Notes under the pieces: generated by a model
The model's input: only the letters and a program-made list of their open reading frames with translations
What the model was told of the DNA's origin: nothing
Database searches by the model: none
Shown here: positions 32,585-39,819 of the stretch, piece after piece
Layout of the letters: the number at the start of each line of letters is the position of its first letter
Numbering within the stretch: position 1 is the first letter of the stretch
Assembly (NCBI GenBank): GCA_003612625.1
Contig: RAZJ01000017.1
Span: 1-56,903, forward strand
Length of the DNA: 56,903 nucleotides
Direction of reading: 5' to 3'
Source of the DNA: a bacterium 1XD42-1
Lineage (GTDB): Bacteria; Bacillota; Clostridia; Oscillospirales; Ruminococcaceae
Translations under genes and position numbers: made by a program

Positions 32585-34190
32585 CACGATATACGGCATT
32601 GATTTAACAAGGGCATTGCCGCCGACGCTGAAAAACGATGAAGATATGCTTGCGCTTGCGCGGGTTATCGGGGCGGAATTACAGGAAACCGGCAGGCTGA
32701 TAAGGCAGAATATCATTTATCCCCGGATTGATGAATTACCGGAAAACGTGCTTGATATTTTGGCCTATGACCTGCATGTAGATTGGTATGATTTCGATTA
32801 TCCCATAGAGGCAAAGCGCAGCATTATCAAAGACAGCGTAAAGGTACACAAGCGGTTAGGGACCGTCTATGCAACGCTTACCGCCTTGCGCAGCGTCTAC
32901 CCAAACAGCGAGATTGAAGAATGGTTTGACTATGGCGGGGAGCCTTTTCTTTTCCGCGTTGTTATCGACGTGACAAGGGCAAAGGCCCCCGCAGAGTATT
33001 TCCAGATAAAGCGGGCCATTGATGCCTATAAGCGCCTAACCGCGCACATGGAATCCCTTATTTATCAATGCCGGATAGACATTGAAATAGCGATAGAAAC
33101 CCGCTGGTGGTGGTTATCCGCCCACAGGACCGGCAAGGCGCTTTGCGGTACATACCCGCAGCGGAACACAAGGGGCGCTTTGGGTTCCGCCGTCATAGCG
33201 GTACAACCGGAAGCGGGCGGGTTTGGCTTTTCCAGCACGCCCGCAGGAACAGCGCCGCAGCGGTCAACGGTTGCGGCCTTGCGCACAGGGCAAATAGAGG
33301 CCCACAGCAGCGCGGAGGGGTTCGGGTATACCGTAACCCCGGCAGGGCCGGAAAAGGCCGGTACAGCGCCGCAGAGGGCCACACGCGCCGCATTCGGCGG
33401 CGGGGATATTTCCATAGCGCCGGACGGGAGCGGGTACGGGTTCCGGCCCCCGCCCGCGGGAACAGCGCCGCAGCGGTCAACGGTTGCGGCCTTGCGTGCG
33501 GGGCAGATAGAGGCCCGCAGCGGCGCGGAGGGATTCGGGTATACCGTAACCCCGGCAGGGCCGGAAAAGGCCGGTACAGGCCCACAGAGGGCCACACGCG
33601 CCGCATTCGCGGCGGATGGCCTGCAAGTCAGCGCCGGAACGGTGCAGGGCCGTTTGCAATCCACGCCAGCAGGCACAAAGCCGCAGCGCGGGACGGGCGG
33701 CGGGGCCGGGGGCGCGGATATGGGCATAGACCCGGACGGCGGCGGGTTTGGCTTTCGCACGCCCGCAGCGGGGACAACGCCAGGGCAAAGCACACAGGGC
33801 CGCACGCTGGAAAGCGGGCTTGCCGTTTCATCGGATGGGGACGGGCAGGGATTCAGTACGCCCCTAACCGGCACAGCCCCGCAGCGTTCCGCCCGAAGCG
33901 GGCTTGCGGCAGATGCCGCAGAGGTTGACGCAAGCGGCGCGGCGTATGGCTTTACATCGGCGGCGGCGGGCAGCAGGCCGGGACGGGCAAACGGCGGCGG
34001 AACAGGTGAAAGCGCCGTTTCCGTAGCGCCGGACGGGGCCGGGTACAGTTACACGCCCCCGCCCGCAGGGACCGCGCCGCCGCAGTCCAGCGGCATTATT
34101 CCATCGGTAACGGCGGAAGGTTATTCGTACCGCGTCAAGCGGTGCGGAACTGCCCGTTGCGGAAATAATCAAAAGAAAAAAGGACGGTGA
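32577..34190 (+). CDS. Baseplate/tail protein gpI with long repeat extension
   Basis: 537 residues. The first 185 match P2 gpI: YGIDLTRALPPTLKNDEDML, YDLHVDWYDFDYPIEAKRSI and TVYATLTALRSVYPNSEIEE. P2 gpI itself ends about there; the remaining 350 residues are about ten imperfect repeats of some 33-38 residues, consensus AGTxPQRST....L..G.I.V..DG.GFGF..PP. Two of them are duplicated as a 71-residue block (DNA at 33246 and 33459). It probably forms a stalk linking baseplate and receptor-binding proteins. Confidence 0.85.
   Translation: MNNTIYGIDLTRALPPTLKNDEDMLALARVIGAELQETGRLIRQNIIYPRIDELPENVLDILAYDLHVDWYDFDYPIEAKRSIIKDSVKVHKRLGTVYATLTALRSVYPNSEIEEWFDYGGEPFLFRVVIDVTRAKAPAEYFQIKRAIDAYKRLTAHMESLIYQCRIDIEIAIETRWWWLSAHRTGKALCGTYPQRNTRGALGSAVIAVQPEAGGFGFSSTPAGTAPQRSTVAALRTGQIEAHSSAEGFGYTVTPAGPEKAGTAPQRATRAAFGGGDISIAPDGSGYGFRPPPAGTAPQRSTVAALRAGQIEARSGAEGFGYTVTPAGPEKAGTGPQRATRAAFAADGLQVSAGTVQGRLQSTPAGTKPQRGTGGGAGGADMGIDPDGGGFGFRTPAAGTTPGQSTQGRTLESGLAVSSDGDGQGFSTPLTGTAPQRSARSGLAADAAEVDASGAAYGFTSAAAGSRPGRANGGGTGESAVSVAPDGAGYSYTPPPAGTAPPQSSGIIPSVTAEGYSYRVKRCGTARCGNNQKKKGR
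33246..33617 (+). repeat. Tandem 213-bp duplication in gpI extension
   Basis: The stretch beginning GGAACAGCGCCGCAGCGG at 33246 is repeated at 33459 with over 90 percent identity across about 160 bp by eye. The offset, 213 bp, is 71 codons, so the frame is kept. Confidence 0.75.
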
Positions 34191-34196
34191 TAAACC

Positions 34197-34502
34197 ATGT
34201 TGACAGACAAGGCCATAGCAGGCTTGAAAGCCTACATTGACCGGACGATTGTATACGCCCGCTATAAAATTAACGGGACGTACTACAAAGCGCCGATTAG
34301 CCGCCGCGAATACCTGAAGGACGGGCGGGTAGCGGTGTATTTCTCCATTATCCCGCAGTTGGGGCAGGACGTGACAATCACGGAGGTTCAGCTTTTCGAC
34401 ACAAACAATGATTTGTGGGCGGCGAAAACGGAAGAAATCATTATCCGCGGCGTGCAAGAGGGCGTATTATACCGCTTTGCATTTGACATTCGGGAGGTAT
34501 AA
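34197..34502 (+). CDS. Tail-fibre region protein, unknown
   Basis: 101 residues. IDRTIVYARYKINGTYYKAP, then VYFSIIPQLGQDVTITEVQL, FDTNNDLWAAKTEEI. Mostly beta; it follows gpI and precedes fibre genes. Frequently found in P2-like clostridial prophages at this spot. Role probably in the fibre or its attachment. Confidence 0.6.
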   Translation: MLTDKAIAGLKAYIDRTIVYARYKINGTYYKAPISRREYLKDGRVAVYFSIIPQLGQDVTITEVQLFDTNNDLWAAKTEEIIIRGVQEGVLYRFAFDIREV

Positions 34503-34505
34503 AAG

Positions 34506-35003
34506 ATGGCATACAATCGGGAATATTGGCAGGACCATGTAACGGAATTTGAGGACCGCTACACGGAAAAAGAGAACGAGGACGGGACAATAACCCATAT
34601 CCCCGTTGAAGGGGAAATCATTCAGCAGGGAACGGCGCAGAATGCCCCCCATTTCAACAACATGGAGGAAGGTATTTTTGCGGCTAATGAGCTGGGCGCG
34701 GAAGCCGTGCGGGTACTGGTACATCATGGGCAGGCAATCGAACAGCTTTCCGGCGAAAAGGGGACGGTTACGCTTACCAATACGCAGGCATACCCGTTCA
34801 ATAACAGCCGGACAACGGTTGCGCTTGTCAAGCCCCGGCAGACTTTGGATTATACGGTGAGCGTGGAAGCCGTTGCCATTGGCAGCGGTGCGGTTGGTGA
34901 AATCGTGATAACGGATAAGCAGTTGAACGGTTTCAAAATCGAGCATACCGGCAGCGCCGCAAAGGTTTCCGTCAAGTACATTGTAGAAGGGGGAATGGTC
35001 TAA
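34506..35003 (+). CDS. Tail fibre-like protein
   Basis: 165 residues. YNREYWQDHVTEFEDRYTEK and IPVEGEIIQQGTAQNAPHFN, NMEEGIF near the N-terminus resemble short phage fibre/structural proteins. The C-terminal half is beta-rich (GTVTLTNTQAYPFNNSRTTV). Lies upstream of the diversified protein and may connect it to the baseplate. Confidence 0.6.
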   Translation: MAYNREYWQDHVTEFEDRYTEKENEDGTITHIPVEGEIIQQGTAQNAPHFNNMEEGIFAANELGAEAVRVLVHHGQAIEQLSGEKGTVTLTNTQAYPFNNSRTTVALVKPRQTLDYTVSVEAVAIGSGAVGEIVITDKQLNGFKIEHTGSAAKVSVKYIVEGGMV

Positions 35004-35174
35004 ATGGCAAGCGTGATTATCAAGGATGATGAACGCCGCGCACATGAAGCCTATGTCATGCAGCAATTCGGGCAGGATTGCCGGACGGCGGACAGCGGCA
35101 AGCGTGAACAGGCGGAGCTTATCGCCGCCCGGACACGAGAAGCATACGAAACCATGAAAAAAATGGAGGGCTGA
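35004..35174 (+). CDS. Small helical protein in tail-fibre cluster
   Basis: 56 residues from ATG at 35004, immediately after the previous stop. ASVIIKDDERRAHEAYVMQQ and AELIAARTREAYETMKKMEG are helical and highly charged. Resembles small XkdX-like proteins found between fibre genes. No known function. Confidence 0.55.
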   Translation: MASVIIKDDERRAHEAYVMQQFGQDCRTADSGKREQAELIAARTREAYETMKKMEG

Positions 35175-35177
35175 ATA

Positions 35178-35573
35178 ATGGCAATGATTGTAAAGGAAAA
35201 GAACGAGGGCGCAAAAATCCCCTATACCGTCAAGGGCAGCAAAATCACTTTCGATGATGAATTGATGGTGAATGTTCAGCGGTTCGAGCGGGATGACCCG
35301 GCGCACATCGACATTTGCCGGGACCGTTTCGGAAACCTTGTGACCGGCGTTATTCCGGGTTATGCGGAAATGTACGTTGCACAAATCGACATTCCGGCGC
35401 GGGCGTATACGGAAACCGTCATTGACGTTCCCGCTCCCGCGGCGGAGGACCAGGACGGCGAGGATAGCGCCAGCAGCGGCGGGATGGAGCGGCAGACCGT
35501 CCAGCGTGACGCGGTTCCCTTTGATATGAACAAATGCACATTGACCCTTTGGGCAGTCGGTGAGGAGGAATAA
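35178..35573 (+). CDS. Phage protein upstream of DGR target
   Basis: 131 residues. Beta-rich N-terminus (IPYTVKGSKITFDDELMVNV), then FGNLVTGVIPGYAEMYVAQI and an acidic linker. It directly precedes the DGR target and may be its adaptor, chaperone or fibre partner. No family recognised. Confidence 0.55.
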   Translation: MAMIVKEKNEGAKIPYTVKGSKITFDDELMVNVQRFERDDPAHIDICRDRFGNLVTGVIPGYAEMYVAQIDIPARAYTETVIDVPAPAAEDQDGEDSASSGGMERQTVQRDAVPFDMNKCTLTLWAVGEEE

Positions 35574-35578
35574 AAGCT

Positions 35579-36691
35579 ATGGCAAATTTTGATGATATGA
35601 AGTTAGCCGTTGAAGCGTTGAGCGGCGGCAAAAACACGGTGCTTTTCGATGATATGGGAATGCCGTCTATCGTGTTCCCGTTCGCAAAGCAAAAGTATTC
35701 GGACCTTATGGCGGGCGGCACGCAGGAAACTTTCCCTTGTTTCCGCATTGAGAACGAGGAAAAGGACGTTATCTATATCAGTAAATTCCTGAATATCGTG
35801 GTGAATGACCGGGCGTACAGCTTGCCCATGAAGGACCCACGGGCCAATATCAATTTTGATGAAGCCTTGCGGGTATGCCGGAACAAGGGCAGCGGCTGGG
35901 GGCTTATGCCGGGGTGCTTATGGCAGGCCGTGGCGCTTTGGTGCAAGAAAAACGGGACAATCCCCCACGGAAACAACAATTACGGGCAGGCTTCGGAAAA
36001 CGCCTTTGAAAAGGGCGTGCCGACGCTGAAAGATGGCAGCGGACGGATTTTGCGGACGGCCACGGGCAGCGGGCCGGTAACGTGGAATCATAACTTTCAG
36101 GATTCGGGCATTTCGGACCTTAACGGGGATGTCTGGGAGTGGACAGCGGACACACGCCTTTTCAACGGCGAAATCCAGATTATCCCCTATGGAAACTGTT
36201 TGCGCCCTGATTGCAATATGGGACCGTCCAGCACGGAATGGAAGGCAATCATGCCGGATGGGACATTGGTTGCGCCGGGGACCCCTGGAACGCTGAAATA
36301 TGATAACAGCGTAGCGGGGGACGCAACAAAGACGGACCACGGCATTACCGGCCCCGTTATTTTGAGCACCACAAGGGAACACCCCATGTATACGGGCGGG
36401 GATACGAACGACTATTACGCCGGGGTTTGGAATCAGCCCATTTTCCAGGGGCTTACAGCTAAAAGCGGCGTTTCGGTCCCGCAGATTTTGAAAGCCTATG
36501 GGTTGTTCCCCGTTGACGCTGAATTGGGCGGTGATGGCTTCTGGTGTCGGAATTACGGCGAACGGTTGCCTGTGCGCGGCGGCTTCTGGAGCTATGGTGC
36601 TTCGGCGGGCGTTTTCGCGCTGAGTCTGTACAGCGCCCGTTCCTACATTGGCGCTCGCGTTGGTTTCCGCGCCGCTTTTGTTGGTCTGTAA
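35579..36691 (+). CDS. DGR target: variable C-type-lectin/FGE-fold receptor-binding protein
   Basis: 370 residues. The C-terminal two thirds has the formylglycine-enzyme-like lectin signature: ISDLNGDVWEWTADTRLFNG near residue 180, then RGGFWSYGASAG and ARSYIGARVGFRAAF at the end. The last 36 codons are the variable repeat. Against template 2, residues F336, S338, Y339, S349, Y351, S352 and R360 come from AAC or AAT codons, while the Gly/Ala/Arg framework is unchanged. It lies at the end of the tail-fibre genes, so it is most likely the tip adhesin that DGR mutagenesis diversifies for host range. A strong terminator follows. Confidence 0.92.
   Translation: MANFDDMKLAVEALSGGKNTVLFDDMGMPSIVFPFAKQKYSDLMAGGTQETFPCFRIENEEKDVIYISKFLNIVVNDRAYSLPMKDPRANINFDEALRVCRNKGSGWGLMPGCLWQAVALWCKKNGTIPHGNNNYGQASENAFEKGVPTLKDGSGRILRTATGSGPVTWNHNFQDSGISDLNGDVWEWTADTRLFNGEIQIIPYGNCLRPDCNMGPSSTEWKAIMPDGTLVAPGTPGTLKYDNSVAGDATKTDHGITGPVILSTTREHPMYTGGDTNDYYAGVWNQPIFQGLTAKSGVSVPQILKAYGLFPVDAELGGDGFWCRNYGERLPVRGGFWSYGASAGVFALSLYSARSYIGARVGFRAAFVGL
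36566..36676 (+). repeat. DGR variable repeat (VR)
   Basis: 111 bp from TTGCCTGTGCGC to CGCGCCGCT. Aligns without gaps to template 2 (37730-37840). Nine substitutions inside the repeat core all fall on template adenines; the only other difference is one T/G at the left margin (CCTGTG against CCTTTG). The common right end (GTTGGTTTCCGCGCCGCT) acts as the initiation-of-homing-type sequence, after which VR and TR diverge. Confidence 0.95.
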
Positions 36692-36714
36692 ATCTGCTTT
36701 TTGTGTTCTGTATG

Positions 36715-36732
36715 ATGCCGCGATAGCGGCAT
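36715..36732 (+). promoter_or_regulatory. DGR target-recognition hairpin with GATA loop
   Basis: ATGCCGC-GATA-GCGGCAT: a perfect 7-bp stem with a four-base GRNA-type loop, 24 bp after the target stop codon. Hairpins of this kind next to the VR are needed for efficient homing in the Bordetella phage DGR. Distinct from the terminator that follows. Confidence 0.7.
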
Positions 36733-36734
36733 TT

Positions 36735-36774
36735 CCCCTCCGGGGCTTTTGCCCCGGAGGGGCGATTTTTTTTT
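36735..36774 (+). terminator. Strong rho-independent terminator after DGR target
   Basis: CCCCTCCGGGGC and GCCCCGGAGGGG form a perfect 12-bp stem with TTTT loop, followed by nine T residues. It ends the late tail operon and separates target from DGR machinery. Confidence 0.92.
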
Positions 36775-36856
36775 GAAAATTTGGGGTTGTAATAATTTAG
36801 TAGATTTTCCCGGCGTTTCATGGTAGAATATCAGGGAAAGGGGCGGGGGAAATGAA
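36775..36856 (+). promoter_or_regulatory. Probable DGR operon leader/promoter
   Basis: Between terminator and avd. A TAGAAT box near 36823 with TTTTCC about 17 bp upstream is a plausible promoter for avd, the template RNAs and RT. The avd ribosome site (AAAGGGGCGGGGG) follows. Confidence 0.4.
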
Positions 36857-37435
36857 ATGACCGACAGCAACGACACAAAGAACAGCAAGGAAACGTTAAT
36901 CATTCAGCAAAAAGTCTATGATATGATTATGTACGCATATCCGGCAATCGAGCAATTCCCCAAAAGCCAAAAATTCAGCTTGGCGCAGGATATGAAAAAA
37001 TGCCTTGATGCAATTATGCGGTACGTTATCGCCGCGAACAAAAAATACACAAAGAAAACAACCTTGCAAGAGTTGGACATAGAAAACGAAGCCCTGAAAA
37101 TTTATATCCGTATGGCCTTTGAACTTGGCTATTTACCGCCGAAAAAATATGAAATATGGTCCGGGATGGCGGTAGAGGTAGGAAAGATGATAGGCGGATG
37201 GATTAAGGCGGCGCGGGACAGCCAGCCCATGCAGGGAATAGATAAACAGCCGGACAGCAGCGAACGGGTTCCGGGGCAAGTGGGGATTGGAGATGATGAA
37301 ACTTTCACTTGCAGCGGGTGCGGGGCCACTATCGCAAAGGTTGTTAAGGAGTATTCAGAGAAAAACATGGGGAGGGTTCTATGCAGGAAATGTCAAAATA
37401 AATTCAGACGCGGAGAATTAGGGAATGGACCGTAG
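36857..37435 (+). CDS. avd: DGR accessory protein (Avd-like) with C-terminal zinc ribbon
   Basis: 192 residues. Residues about 12-120 are a helical bundle (QQKVYDMIMYAYPAIEQFPK, FSLAQDMKKCLDAIMRYVIA, LQELDIENEALKIYIRMAFE), the pattern of Avd proteins that form pentameric barrels and bind RT and template RNA. A linker leads to a zinc ribbon with Cys152, Cys155, Cys176 and Cys179 (CSGC and CRKC). Classic Avd is about 125 residues, so the ribbon is an extension. It lies directly before the template array; its stop codon falls in the leader of template 1. It should be needed for cDNA synthesis. Confidence 0.85.
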   Translation: MTDSNDTKNSKETLIIQQKVYDMIMYAYPAIEQFPKSQKFSLAQDMKKCLDAIMRYVIAANKKYTKKTTLQELDIENEALKIYIRMAFELGYLPPKKYEIWSGMAVEVGKMIGGWIKAARDSQPMQGIDKQPDSSERVPGQVGIGDDETFTCSGCGATIAKVVKEYSEKNMGRVLCRKCQNKFRRGELGNGP

Positions 37436-37549
37436 TTGCCTTTGCGCGGCGGCTCTTACAACGGTAACGTTGCTTCGGCGGGCGTTTTCGCGCTTTCCTT
37501 TTACGACGCCCGTTCCCACAGCAACGGCAACGTTGGTTTCCGCGCCGCT
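37436..37549 (+). repeat. DGR template repeat 1 (TR1)
   Basis: 114 bp, same framework as the VR but one codon longer in the first variable loop. If translated: RGGSYNGNVASAGVFA then LSFYDARSHSNGNVGFR. About 13 adenines in the core. Followed by the conserved tail CTACCCCCGCGTCAGATGCC instead of the VR 3-prime end, as expected of a template rather than a target. Confidence 0.85.
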
Positions 37550-37729
37550 CTACCCCCGCGTCAGATGCCGCAGCCTTATGGGGCGGCGGTCAGTACAAGG
37601 GTATAAAGGGGTTCGTTTCCTTGCCGGGGATTATGGCAAAAAACAAAAAAGGCCACGGAAGCCGCCAGTAATCGAAAGGTGAAAACCGCTAAACGTGGCA
37701 GAGCGCAGACAATCGGGAACGGTCCATAG

Positions 37730-37840
37730 TTGCCTTTGCGCGGCGGCAACTGGAACAATGGTGCTTCGGCGGGCGTTTTCGCGCTGAATCTGAACAACGC
37801 CCGTTCCTACATTGGCGCTAACGTTGGTTTCCGCGCCGCT
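37730..37840 (+). repeat. DGR template repeat 2 (TR2), source of current VR
   Basis: 111 bp, same length as VR. It would read RGGNWNNGASAGVFA then LNLNNARSYIGANVGFR, with AAC/AAT at each diversified site and 16 adenines in the core. Of these, nine differ in the VR; no non-adenine core position differs. Confidence 0.95.
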
Positions 37841-38024
37841 CTACCCCCGCGTCAGATGCCGCAGCCCTACGGGGCGGCGGTCAGTACAAGGGTATAAAGG
37901 GGGCTGTTTCCTTGCCAGAGGCCCCGGCAAAAAATAAAGCCGCCGCAGATGCCGCCAGTAGCCGCAGGGTGAACGCCGCAACATGCGGCAAACTTAAAAA
38001 ATAGCCTTTGGGAATGAACCGTAG

Positions 38025-38135
38025 TTGCCTTTGCGCGGCGGCAATTATGGCAATCAGGCTTCGGCGGGCGTTTTCGCGCTTACATTCAATAACGCCCGTT
38101 CCCTCTCCAATGCTAACGTTGGTTTCCGCGCCGCT
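38025..38135 (+). repeat. DGR template repeat 3 (TR3)
   Basis: 111 bp. Reads RGGNYGNQASAGVFA then LTFNNARSLSNANVGFR; 16 adenines in the core, but placed partly at other codons than in TR2. Differs from VR at several non-adenine positions, so it did not produce the present VR. Confidence 0.88.
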
Positions 38136-38313
38136 TTACCCCCGCGTCAGATGCCGCGGCCTTACGGGGCGGCGGTCAGCACAAGGGTATAAAGGGGTTC
38201 ATTTCCATATCGGATTGACCCGGCAGAAAATAAAACCGCCGTGAACGCCGCCAGTAACCGCAAGGCGAACGCCGCCACGCACGGCGCAGCACATCGGCGG
38301 GGGCAAGCCGCAG

Positions 38314-38427
38314 TTGCCTTTGCGCGGCGGCTCTTATTGGGGCAACTCCGCTTCGGCGGGCGTTTTCGCGCTCAACTTGAATTGCGCCCGTTCCCACGTT
38401 AATCTTGACGTTGGTTTCCGCGCCGCT
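38314..38427 (+). repeat. DGR template repeat 4 (TR4)
   Basis: 114 bp, one codon longer than VR, like TR1. Reads RGGSYWGNSASAGVFA then LNLNCARSHVNLDVGFR; about 11 core adenines. It is closest to the RT gene, the usual place of a single TR. Confidence 0.88.
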
Positions 38428-38599
38428 CTACCCCCGCGTCAGATGCCGCGGCCCCACGGGGCGGCGGTCAGTACAAGGGTATAAAGGGGCTTGCTTCCTT
38501 GCCGGATTGACCCGGAAAAAAATAAAAGCGCCGCGGAAGCCGCAAGTAGCCAGAGGGCGAACGCCGCCACACGCGGCAATTTTATTTGCAGGTGACGGA

Positions 38600-39775
38600 A
38601 TGAAAAGCATAAAACACGTTTTTGAACAGGTAACGGACTATGACAACCTCTATAAAGCGTATTTGAACGCCCGCCTTTGCAAGCGTTACAGATATGAGGT
38701 GTTGCGATTTTCCGCGCACCTGGAAGATTATTTGCACCTGTTGCAAAGGCAGTTGTTAGATGGAACATACAGGTTAGGCCGTTACCGGGAATTTTACATC
38801 TATGAGCCGAAACAACGCTTGATAATGGCGCAGCCGTTCAAAGACCGGGTTGTACAGTGGGCAATCTATCAGGTATTACACCCGCTTTTTATCAATGGGT
38901 ATATTTCGGATTCTTACGCCTGCATACAGGGACGCGGCACGCACAGCGCGGTTGAGCGCCTGCATTATTGGCTTCAGCAAGTGGACCGGCGGGACGGAAA
39001 ATATTATTACCTGAAACTTGATATAAGCAAGTATTTTTACCGGATAGACCATGACGTTTTATTTTCCATTCTGCAACGCCGGATAAAGGATAAGCGAATG
39101 CTTGACCTGCTCAATATCATTGTAAACAGTGAGGAAACCAATTTCGGCTTGCCGCCCGGAAAAAGCCCCGGCGAAGTAAAGAAAAGCGAACGGGTGAGCA
39201 ATAGGGGGATGCCGGTAGGAAATTTAAGTAGTCAGATGTTCGCAAACCTCTATTTGAATGAGCTGGACCAATATTGCAAGCGGACGCTGAAAATTCATTT
39301 TTACGTCCGGTATATGGACGATGTTATAATTTTAAGTGACAGCAAAGCGCAGCTTAACGAATGGAAAGCGGCGATTGATGATTTTTTGCAAACGCGGTTG
39401 CGGCTGGACCTGAATAATAAAACCTGCATTCGGCCTATAACATTAGGGATTGAATTTTGCGGGTATAAGGTATGGCCCACGCATATAAAATTGCGGAAAT
39501 CAACCGCCCTGAAAATGAAACGGCGGTTGAAACGGCTTCAAGAACAGTATGCACGCGGGGAAGTAACGCTGGAACGGGCAATGCAGACGGTCAATTCCTA
39601 CATGGGGATATTAAAGCATTGCGACAGCTACCAATTAAAGCGGGCCATTTTCGGGGAGTACACGGAAACGGAACGGGTGGACGGCTGGTTTTACCTAAAA
39701 CGGGACAGCGAAAAAATAGCGCAGGCACAGCAAGAAAAATTGAATCAGGGCAACGAAAGCGGCGGTCAAAATTGA
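38600..39775 (+). CDS. DGR reverse transcriptase
   Basis: 391 residues from ATG at 38600; the open frame extends upstream into TR4 but the ATG follows a GGTGACGG-like site. RT motifs: KQRLIMAQPFKDRVVQWAIY (finger), catalytic D141 in LKLDISKYF, the DGR-type box PVGNLSSQ (206-212), YMDD at 238-241, and a thumb region (GIEFCGYKVWPTHIKLRKST). The [VL]GxxxSQ box in place of the QG of group II intron RTs separates DGR enzymes. It makes cDNA from the template RNA with errors at adenines, using Avd as partner. Length is typical of DGR RTs; no maturase or endonuclease domain. Confidence 0.93.
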   Translation: MKSIKHVFEQVTDYDNLYKAYLNARLCKRYRYEVLRFSAHLEDYLHLLQRQLLDGTYRLGRYREFYIYEPKQRLIMAQPFKDRVVQWAIYQVLHPLFINGYISDSYACIQGRGTHSAVERLHYWLQQVDRRDGKYYYLKLDISKYFYRIDHDVLFSILQRRIKDKRMLDLLNIIVNSEETNFGLPPGKSPGEVKKSERVSNRGMPVGNLSSQMFANLYLNELDQYCKRTLKIHFYVRYMDDVIILSDSKAQLNEWKAAIDDFLQTRLRLDLNNKTCIRPITLGIEFCGYKVWPTHIKLRKSTALKMKRRLKRLQEQYARGEVTLERAMQTVNSYMGILKHCDSYQLKRAIFGEYTETERVDGWFYLKRDSEKIAQAQQEKLNQGNESGGQN

Positions 39776-39819
39776 CCGCTGCTTTTCTATGCAAAAAATT
39801 ATGTTATGAGGTGGTAAAA

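Larger units (their letters stand above)
37436..38599 (+). ncRNA. Array of four DGR template-RNA units
   Basis: Four tandem units start at 37436, 37730, 38025 and 38314 (spacings 294, 295 and 289 bp). Each has a TR, then a conserved 60-nt tail ending AGTACAAGGGTATAAAGGGG, then a more variable segment with TTGCCGG/CCGGCAA-type pairing and a shared GCCGCCAGTA element. In the Bordetella phage DGR the RNA 3-prime of the TR is essential to prime cDNA; its conservation in all four units suggests each could serve as a complete template RNA. Open frames crossing the array are not conserved. Confidence 0.75.

Noticed and set aside
33065..33928. Pro/Ser- and Arg-rich open frames overlapping the gpI extension on both strands
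   Set aside because: They mirror the repeats of gpI in other frames; only the gpI frame continues a known domain and keeps start and stop coupling.
37436..38599. Array considered as CRISPR or as silent tail-fibre cassettes for ordinary recombination
   Set aside because: Units are about 290 bp with 111-114 bp repeats, not short repeats with spacers. VR differences fall only on adenines and RT plus Avd flank the array, so DGR templates explain it better.
37425..38600. Open frames across the TR array and the upstream extension of the RT frame (38405-38599)
   Set aside because: They are translated TR and tail sequence in shifting frames, lack ribosome sites and are not conserved between units; the RT is better started at 38600.
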